Origin: RGDT01 sp964630925
Lineage (GTDB): Bacteria > Planctomycetota > Planctomycetia > Gemmatales > Gemmataceae
Reading direction: 5' to 3'
NCBI GenBank assembly: GCA_964630925.1
Contig: CAZVZK010000246.1
Location: 1-10,474 of the forward strand
Length of the DNA: 10,474 bases
Shown: positions 6,601 to 10,474 of the stretch, in pieces
How positions within the stretch are numbered: the first letter of the stretch is position 1
Layout: each line of letters opens with the position of its first letter
Translations under genes and position numbers: made by a program
Notes under the pieces: generated by a model
What the model saw: the letters and a program-made list of their open reading frames with translations, nothing else
Databases searched by the model: none
Told to the model about the DNA's origin: nothing

Positions 6601-7461
6601 ATGAGCGGACCACGCTGCGGCTGTGGCCGGACGCTCGACGCGGAGGCGCATTGCCCCGCGTGTCAGGCGGTCAGCCCAATGCCAGGCGTGACCGACGCCC
6701 CGGCCGCGCCCCCGTTCACATTGGCGGGGCCGGACCTGCGGAAGCCGCGGCGGCCGTCGCCGGCGCTGCTGCTCGGCGTGACGGCCGTGCTTCTCGCCGT
6801 CGGCTATTTCCTGTTCGTCGTGCCGGCCAGGGAGGCCGCGGCGCGAAGGACGGAGAGGGAGCGTTTCGAACAGATCGTCAACGCCTTGCACGCATTCCAC
6901 GATGTCCACGGGAGATTCCCGCAGAGCGTTGGGACACGCGGCCCCGAGGGGAGGCCCCTGTTGAGCTGGCGCGTACTGATCCTGCCGTATATCGAGGAGG
7001 AGGCGCTCTACCGCCGGTTCAGGCTCGATGAGCCGTGGGACGGGCCGAACAACCTCCCGCTTCTCGCGCAGATGCCCCGAGCGTTCCGCCGTGGCGACGA
7101 CCCGGAAGGGAAGGGCGGGCTGACGCATTGCCTCACCGTCACCGGGCCGGGATGTGCGTTCGATGAGGCGTACCCCGGTGCGCAGGATAAGCTGACGGAG
7201 CGGGGGTGGATTCGGCTGGGCATGCCGATTCAGGCCCTGACTACCTCCTATGTATTCCTCGTGACAGCCGCGGCTCCGGTGCCGTGGACGAAGCCGGAGG
7301 ACTTCGACGCCTTGAACGGCGACATCGCATCGCGGCTCGATGCCCGGTTCGGCCCGTGGGCACAGGTGGCTCGGGCGAACGGATACCCCCACCGCATGCG
7401 CCACGCGAGCAATGCGCGTATCCTGGCCGCCTTTCGGGGCGAGTCGGATCCGCCCGAGTAA
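6601..7461 (+). CDS. DUF1559-like protein with shortened zinc ribbon (paralog 4)
   Basis: This protein has 286 residues. The zinc ribbon is shortened (C6, C8, C18, C21), and is followed by a short linker, a membrane helix (about 53-75) and a DUF1559-like core: FEQIVNALHAFHDVHGRFP (89-107), LSWRVLILPYIEEE (121-134), DEPWDGPNN (143-151), CAFDEAYPG (185-193), VPWTKPEDFD (227-236) and DIASRLDARF (241-250). The NNLKQ motif and the H-X9-DG motif are both lost (ANG at 259-261). With the genes at 8275 and 9268 it forms a sub-group marked by GTRG or ATRG, a Cys just before the FDE box and GDI.SRLD.RF. It ends with tandem in-frame stops, TAA TAG. It is eight bases from the gene before and 37 from the next, consistent with one operon. 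The function is unknown. Confidence 0.84.
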   Translation: MSGPRCGCGRTLDAEAHCPACQAVSPMPGVTDAPAAPPFTLAGPDLRKPRRPSPALLLGVTAVLLAVGYFLFVVPAREAAARRTERERFEQIVNALHAFHDVHGRFPQSVGTRGPEGRPLLSWRVLILPYIEEEALYRRFRLDEPWDGPNNLPLLAQMPRAFRRGDDPEGKGGLTHCLTVTGPGCAFDEAYPGAQDKLTERGWIRLGMPIQALTTSYVFLVTAAAPVPWTKPEDFDALNGDIASRLDARFGPWAQVARANGYPHRMRHASNARILAAFRGESDPPE

Positions 7462-7485
7462 TAGAAACACCCAGACGCCCCGCCC

Positions 7486-7492
7486 GAGGTGA
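7486..7492 (+). promoter_or_regulatory. Ribosome binding site GAGGTGA
   Basis: GAGGTGA lies 6 bases before the ATG at 7499 and supports that start, which also begins the zinc ribbon (MLRFQCPCG). Confidence 0.6.
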
Positions 7493-7498
7493 CGCCCC

Positions 7499-8278
7499 AT
7501 GCTCCGCTTCCAGTGTCCATGCGGCCAACGGCTCCAGGCGCGCGACGACTGCCGGGGGGTGGACGTCGCCTGCCCCAGGTGCGGCGCCACCATCATCGCC
7601 GGCGGCAGGCCCGAGCCGGCCAACGGGCCCGCCACCCCAGCCACGCCCGCCGGCCCCGCCCGCCTGTGGATCGCGGGGGCGGTGGTCGTGCTGCTCGCGG
7701 GTGGCGCGGCGTGGCTCTCCGGGCTGTTCGACGGCGTGTCAGCCCCGACGGGCGAGGCGGCCCGGACACTCGAGCGTGAGAGGCTCAAGCGGATGGCCGC
7801 CGGCCTGGAGGCGTATCAGGAGGCCCACGACTTCCAGATGCCGCCGGCGGACGGCAAGGGCAAGGGGCTGAGCTGGCGTGTCCACATCCTCCCGCACGTC
7901 GGCGCGCAGGGGCTGTTCAAACGGTTCAATCTGGAGGAGGCGTGGGACGGGCCGACGAACCTCCCACTGCTCTCGGAGATGCCCGACCTCTACCGGCGCC
8001 CCGGCGACGCCGGACGTGACGGGCTGACGCCGTACGTCGCCGTGCGCAAGGACACGCTCGACTTCCCGCCCGGCGGGGCGTTCGTCGTGGTGGCATCCAG
8101 GCCCGAGCGGTGGACGGAGCCGGGCGTCCTCGACCTCGACGAGCCGGGGCTGGCGGCGCGGCTCGACTTTCGGTTCGGCAAGGCGCACGCCGTCTTCCGG
8201 GGCGGCGAGATACGCGAGGCCGCCCGCGAGCCCGAGGAGACGCTGCGGGCGGCGCTCGCCGGGGAGGGGCCGCCATGA
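7499..8278 (+). CDS. Divergent short DUF1559-like protein with zinc ribbon (paralog 5)
   Basis: This 259-residue protein is the most divergent member of the cluster. The ribbon (C6, C8, C25, C28, with an extra C18) is followed by a Pro/Ala linker and a membrane helix (about 56-76). The core keeps LSWRVHILPHVG (124-135), EEAWDGPTN (146-154), LTPYVAVR (176-183) and RWTEPGVLDLD (204-214), but lacks the FDE box, has ARLDFRFG (220-227) without a DG motif, and is about 30-60 residues shorter than its neighbours. The VPWTKPED box reads ERWTEPGV. Its TGA overlaps the ATG of the next gene (ATGA), so the two are made together. Loss of conserved blocks may mean relaxed selection or a changed role; with no frame damage it is called as an intact gene. 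Confidence 0.8.
   Translation: MLRFQCPCGQRLQARDDCRGVDVACPRCGATIIAGGRPEPANGPATPATPAGPARLWIAGAVVVLLAGGAAWLSGLFDGVSAPTGEAARTLERERLKRMAAGLEAYQEAHDFQMPPADGKGKGLSWRVHILPHVGAQGLFKRFNLEEAWDGPTNLPLLSEMPDLYRRPGDAGRDGLTPYVAVRKDTLDFPPGGAFVVVASRPERWTEPGVLDLDEPGLAARLDFRFGKAHAVFRGGEIREAAREPEETLRAALAGEGPP
8261..8269 (+). promoter_or_regulatory. Ribosome binding site GGGGAGGGG before the overlapping start
   Basis: This purine run inside the end of the preceding gene lies 5 bases before the ATG at 8275, which overlaps the upstream TGA as ATGA. The site supports re-initiation at 8275, although the frame is open much further upstream. Confidence 0.6.
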
Positions 8279-9021
8279 GCCGGTGGTGGCTGATCCTGCT
8301 CCTGGTGGTGGCGGGCGGCGGCGCGGCGGCCTGGTGGCTCGCTTCGCGCGACGCGGAGAGGAGAGCAGACGCGGAGCGGACGGGGGAGGTGGACAACCTG
8401 AATCTGATCTCCTGGGGCCTGCACGGCTTCCACGAGCGGTACGGGAGGTTCCCGATGGCCGTCGGCACGCGGGGGCGGGACGGCAGGCCGGGGCTGAGCT
8501 GGCGTGTCCTCATCCTGCCGTTCATGGAGGAGGGTGATCTGTACGCGCGGTTCAAGCTCGATGAGCCGTGGGACGGCCCCAACAACCTCCCGCTCCTCGC
8601 CCACATGCCGGCGGCCTTCGGCCACCCCGCCGTCGCGCCGGGCGAGGGGCTGACACGCTACCAGGGCGTCCGCGGGGCGGGCTGTGTCTTCGACGAGGCA
8701 TTCCCCGGCACGAGGGGCATGAAGGTCCAGGGGGGCGTGATCCGCCTCGGCAAGGGGTTGAGCGACCTGCGGCCCGATACGGGGCGCGTCGCCCTCCTCG
8801 TCACGGCGGCTAATGCGGTGCCGTGGACGAAGCCGGCGGATTTCGAGGCGTGGGAGGGCGACATCCCCTCGCGCCTCGACGTGAGGTTCCGCGGGCGGTA
8901 TCGTGGGCAGAAGGAGACGTTCGTGGCGATGGCCGACGGCGGCGTCCACGGGATGACGCGGGGGGCCAACACGTCGTGGCGGGCGCTGTTCACGCACGAC
9001 GAGGGCGATCTGCCGGAGTAA
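8275..9021 (+). CDS. DUF1559-like protein lacking the zinc ribbon (paralog 6)
   Basis: This 248-residue protein begins directly with a membrane helix (about 4-22, WWLILLLVVAGGGAAAWWLA); there is no zinc ribbon or linker. The core has LNLISWGLHGFHERYGRFP (42-60), LSWRVLILPFMEEG (74-87), DEPWDGPNN (96-104), CVFDEAFPG (137-145), VPWTKPADFE (182-191), GDIPSRLDVRF (195-205) and a DG at 221-222, without the His of H-X9-DG. C137 is the only cysteine. The ATGA overlap with the previous gene implies coupled synthesis, so a ribbon-bearing divergent protein and a ribbon-less one may work as partners; this is inference. The N-terminal helix could also act as an uncleaved signal anchor. The operon of tightly spaced genes seems to end here. 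Confidence 0.83.
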   Translation: MSRWWLILLLVVAGGGAAAWWLASRDAERRADAERTGEVDNLNLISWGLHGFHERYGRFPMAVGTRGRDGRPGLSWRVLILPFMEEGDLYARFKLDEPWDGPNNLPLLAHMPAAFGHPAVAPGEGLTRYQGVRGAGCVFDEAFPGTRGMKVQGGVIRLGKGLSDLRPDTGRVALLVTAANAVPWTKPADFEAWEGDIPSRLDVRFRGRYRGQKETFVAMADGGVHGMTRGANTSWRALFTHDEGDLPE

Positions 9022-9024
9022 TCG

Positions 9025-9053
9025 TTGACCCGATGTCTGGAGTTAGACAAAAT
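9025..9053 (+). promoter_or_regulatory. Possible sigma-70-type promoter before the last DUF1559 gene
   Basis: TTGACC (9025-9030, 5 of 6 to TTGACA) and CAAAAT (9048-9053, 4 of 6 to TATAAT) are separated by 17 bases in one of the few AT-richer patches of the window, right after a stop codon. If real, the transcript would carry about 200 bases of leader, including the dispersed element, before the gene at 9268. This is a by-eye match only. Confidence 0.35.
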
Positions 9054-9101
9054 GAGACGGGGTGTGCGGCCACGGCGCTGGTGTCGGCGGCCTGACCACT
9101 T

Positions 9102-9237
9102 GCCCTGAAATGCAAATTCCCTGCTGAATTTGCGTTGCAGGGGGTGTGAGGGGGGGGTGCAATGCAATGCAATTCGCCCCACCCCGGACACACCACACGT
9201 CCACTTCCGTCCAATTGCCACTGCCGGCTGAATGGGT
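9102..9237. repeat. Dispersed non-coding element, copy 2, in the leader of the last DUF1559 gene
   Basis: This is the partner of the copy at 1-138, in the same orientation: GCCCTGA (9102-9108), G runs (9140-9144 and 9150-9157), TGCAATGCAATGCAAT (9158-9173), then a gapless 47-base match at 36 identities. It fills most of the 246-base gap between two DUF1559 genes, ending about 30 bases before the start codon at 9268. In this copy the segment GAATTTGCGTTGCA (9126-9139) can pair with 9158-9175, looping out the G tracts, but that pairing is not kept in copy 1. It may be a mobile non-autonomous element, a regulatory leader or a protein binding site. Confidence 0.75.
9112..9133 (+). other. Perfect 8-bp inverted repeat (hairpin)
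   Basis: GCAAATTC (9112-9119) and GAATTTGC (9126-9133) form a perfect 8-bp stem with a 6-base loop CCTGCT. No T tract follows, so it is not a standard intrinsic terminator. The right arm also belongs to the longer inverted repeat with 9158-9175, so the two foldings exclude each other. Confidence 0.5.
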
Positions 9238-9255
9238 CCATGTCGGGTGGGGCGC

Positions 9256-9263
9256 GGAGGTGA
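9256..9263 (+). promoter_or_regulatory. Ribosome binding site GGAGGTGA
   Basis: GGAGGTGA lies 4 bases before the ATG at 9268. An in-frame ATG at 9232 is upstream of this site and an out-of-frame ATG overlaps its end. The site and the MIQLRCGCG homology select 9268. Confidence 0.7.
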
Positions 9264-9267
9264 TGGC

Positions 9268-10155
9268 ATGATCCAGCTCCGTTGCGGGTGCGGCCGGCTG
9301 CTCGATGCCGGACAGGACTCGCGGTGCCCGGTGTGCCTCGGCGTCTCGGCGGTGCCCGGCGTCGCCGACGCTCCGGCGGCGCGGCTTCCGGCGCTGCCCG
9401 GCCCGGAGGATGCGCCGGACCTCCGCCGGCGGCCTTGGATCAGCCTCACCGAGGTGCTGGTCATCGCGGTCATCGCCTCCGTCCTGATCCTGCTTTTTGC
9501 GCCGGCGGTCCAGAAGAGGCGGGGCTCCGACTGGCGGCTGTTCGAGGCCAGCAACCTCAAGCAATGCGCCATCGGCCTCCACGCCTTCAACGACGTGTAC
9601 GGCGTATTGCCGCGTGCCGTGGCCACGCGCGGGCCGAAGGGCGAGCCGCTGCTGAGCTGGCGGGTGGCCATCCTCCCTTTCATCGAACAGGAGGCGCTGT
9701 TCAAGCGGTTCCGCCTCGATGAGGCGTGGGACAGCCCCCACAACATCGCCCTGCTCTCCCTGATGCCCAGGACGTACGCGCACAACACCGGGATGCCCAG
9801 TGACGGCATGACCCGCATCCTGGCCGTCGTCGGACGCCGCTGCGTCTTCGACGAGTCACCCCCGCCGGAGGACGCACTGCCGGGGACGCTGCTGACGGGG
9901 AGGACACTCAAGGACATCGCGGGGCGTCAAGGGGGCACCGCCGTCATGCTCGTGACGGGTGCGACGCCGGTGCCGTGGACCAGGCCGGAGGACTTCGACC
10001 CCTGGGCGGGGGACATCCCCTCGCGGCTCGACTCGCGGTTCCGGGCCGGGACGCAGGTCGCGCTGCTCGACGGGACGATCCGCACGAGCCGCATCGTGAC
10101 GAACGCCAAATGGGCGGCGGCGTTCACCGGCGCGGCGCCCTTGCCGGATGAGTGA
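9268..10155 (+). CDS. DUF1559 protein with zinc ribbon and prepilin-like helix (paralog 7)
   Basis: This is a 295-residue protein. The zinc ribbon is shortened (C6, C8, C20, C23) and followed by a Pro-rich linker. The membrane helix (about 58-82) reads SLTEVLVIAVIASVLILLF and ends APAVQ. This matches the class III prepilin helix of classical DUF1559 proteins (FTLIELLVVIAIIA...LLPAVQ), including the conserved Glu (E62), but it sits 57 residues inside the protein with Trp where the cleaved Gly would be. The core has ASNLKQCAIGLHAFND (94-109), LSWRVAILPFIEQE (129-142), DEAWDSPHN (151-159), CVFDES (192-197), VPWTRPEDFD (235-244), GDIPSRLDSRF (248-258) and DG at 268-269. A separate leader with a possible promoter suggests its own transcription unit. 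The role is unknown. Confidence 0.87.
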   Translation: MIQLRCGCGRLLDAGQDSRCPVCLGVSAVPGVADAPAARLPALPGPEDAPDLRRRPWISLTEVLVIAVIASVLILLFAPAVQKRRGSDWRLFEASNLKQCAIGLHAFNDVYGVLPRAVATRGPKGEPLLSWRVAILPFIEQEALFKRFRLDEAWDSPHNIALLSLMPRTYAHNTGMPSDGMTRILAVVGRRCVFDESPPPEDALPGTLLTGRTLKDIAGRQGGTAVMLVTGATPVPWTRPEDFDPWAGDIPSRLDSRFRAGTQVALLDGTIRTSRIVTNAKWAAAFTGAAPLPDE

Positions 10156-10169
10156 ACGGGGCGGCCGTC

Positions 10170-10281
10170 TGGAGCGTGAGCGGCTCTTGGCTGTTGGCGA
10201 GCGGGGATGCGTCAGCGCCCCGAGTGGAGCGTCAGCGGATCTGTCTGTGATGTGGAGCGTCAGCGGCGCTGGCTGTTCTGG
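10170..10281. repeat. Short direct repeats TGGAGCGT(C/G)AGCGG
   Basis: Three near-identical copies lie at 10170-10183 (with G for C at the ninth base), 10225-10238 and 10253-10266. A partial copy, GATGCGTCAGCG, ends at 10217. The first and third are each followed by a similar TTGGCTGTT or CTGGCTGTT tail. Spacing is irregular (28 to 55 bases), which excludes a CRISPR array. I recall GGAGCGTCAGCG-type repeats as common between planctomycete genes, but this was not checked. Confidence 0.6.
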
Positions 10282-10409
10282 TTCGTGGATGAGCGCCGAG
10301 CCACGGCCCCGCTGAGCTGCCACGCCGCCCACCACGCCGCGCCAGGACGCTTCTCCCCAGCCTCCACCCACTCCGGGCGACGCATCACGCCACTTGTGAA
10401 AGCAGGCGA

Positions 10410-10424
10410 GGGGGGCCGCCCCCC
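10410..10424. terminator. GC hairpin, possible terminator
   Basis: GGGGGG (10410-10415) and CCCCCC (10419-10424) can form a 6-bp all-GC stem with the loop CCG. Only TT follows on the plus strand and TCGCC on the minus strand, so the U tract of a standard terminator is missing. It lies 255 bases after the last gene, so it may serve that gene or an unseen gene to the right. Confidence 0.3.
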
Positions 10425-10474
10425 TTACAGGGCTACGTTTCGTGACACGAGAAATCCTCTTCGTTCAAAGTGGC

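Larger units (their letters stand above)
10156..10474. other. Non-coding right end of the window
   Basis: These 319 bases hold no convincing gene. The first half carries short direct repeats around TGGAGCGTCAGCGG, and the second half a GC hairpin at 10410-10424. The odd-length palindrome TCGTGACACGA at 10440-10450 could be a protein binding site, but nothing supports a specific regulator. A 41-codon minus-strand frame (10385-10260) exists but lacks support. The base composition becomes less coding-like after 10156, and the tail past 10430 is less GC-rich than the genes. Confidence 0.5.

Noticed and set aside
6250..7788. 512-codon open frame on the minus strand opposite the DUF1559 genes
   Set aside because: Product is Arg/Pro/Ser-rich without domain motifs and lies antisense to two clearly conserved genes; typical open-frame shadow in GC-rich DNA.
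8990..9241. 83-codon minus-strand frame across the dispersed element copy 2
   Set aside because: The matching frame is not conserved in copy 1, and the region shows repeat and hairpin structure instead of coding features.
10170..10281. CRISPR array
   Set aside because: Repeats are only about 14 bases, spacing is irregular, and no cas genes are nearby.
10260..10385. 41-codon minus-strand frame MRRPEWVEAGEKRPGAAWWA...
   Set aside because: Trp-rich start looks protein-like, but it ends inside the short direct repeats, has no clear ribosome site and no recognised family; could be a gene fragment, not supportable as a gene.

Overview
The window looks like chromosomal DNA of a GC-rich planctomycete, most likely a Gemmataceae-type lineage. 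This rests on three things: several DUF1559-family proteins side by side (a family hugely expanded in Planctomycetes), an ECF sigma factor divergently paired with a membrane Ser/Thr kinase, and strong G/C bias at third codon positions. The genus cannot be fixed from sequence reading alone.

Left part (1-3508). Bases 1-138 hold a non-coding element that recurs at 9102-9237. Three genes follow on the minus strand, in transcription order: a 622-residue membrane Ser/Thr kinase (3370-1502), a RbsD/FucU-type sugar mutarotase (1437-991) and an amidohydrolase-2 protein resembling lactonases of sugar catabolism (986-141). The last two are 4 bases apart and surely form one unit that handles a sugar such as fucose. 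The kinase shares a 138-base divergent intergenic region with an ECF-type sigma factor (3509-4105, plus strand), so the two are probably a signalling pair.

Right part (4106-10155). A run of seven plus-strand genes encodes DUF1559-related proteins. The usual plan is a short N-terminal CxC...CxxC zinc ribbon, a low-complexity linker, one transmembrane helix and an exported DUF1559 core with the blocks LSWRV.ILP, DE.WDGPNN and VPWTKPEDFD. Two of the seven break the plan. The second (95 aa) stops right after the membrane helix and is a near-copy of the start of the third. The sixth lacks the zinc ribbon and overlaps the fifth by ATGA. The last, behind its own 246-base leader, keeps a prepilin-like helix (SLTEVLVIAVIA) placed after the zinc ribbon instead of at the N-terminus, which hints at how these anchors arose from the pilin-like DUF1559 form.

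Non-coding sequence. The leader of the last DUF1559 gene holds a possible sigma-70-type promoter, a perfect 8-bp hairpin and the second copy of the dispersed element (G tracts followed by TGCAATGCAATGCAAT). The right end (10156-10474) holds short direct repeats built on TGGAGCGTCAGCGG and a strong GC hairpin, with no convincing gene. No tRNA, rRNA, CRISPR array or transposase gene was seen.
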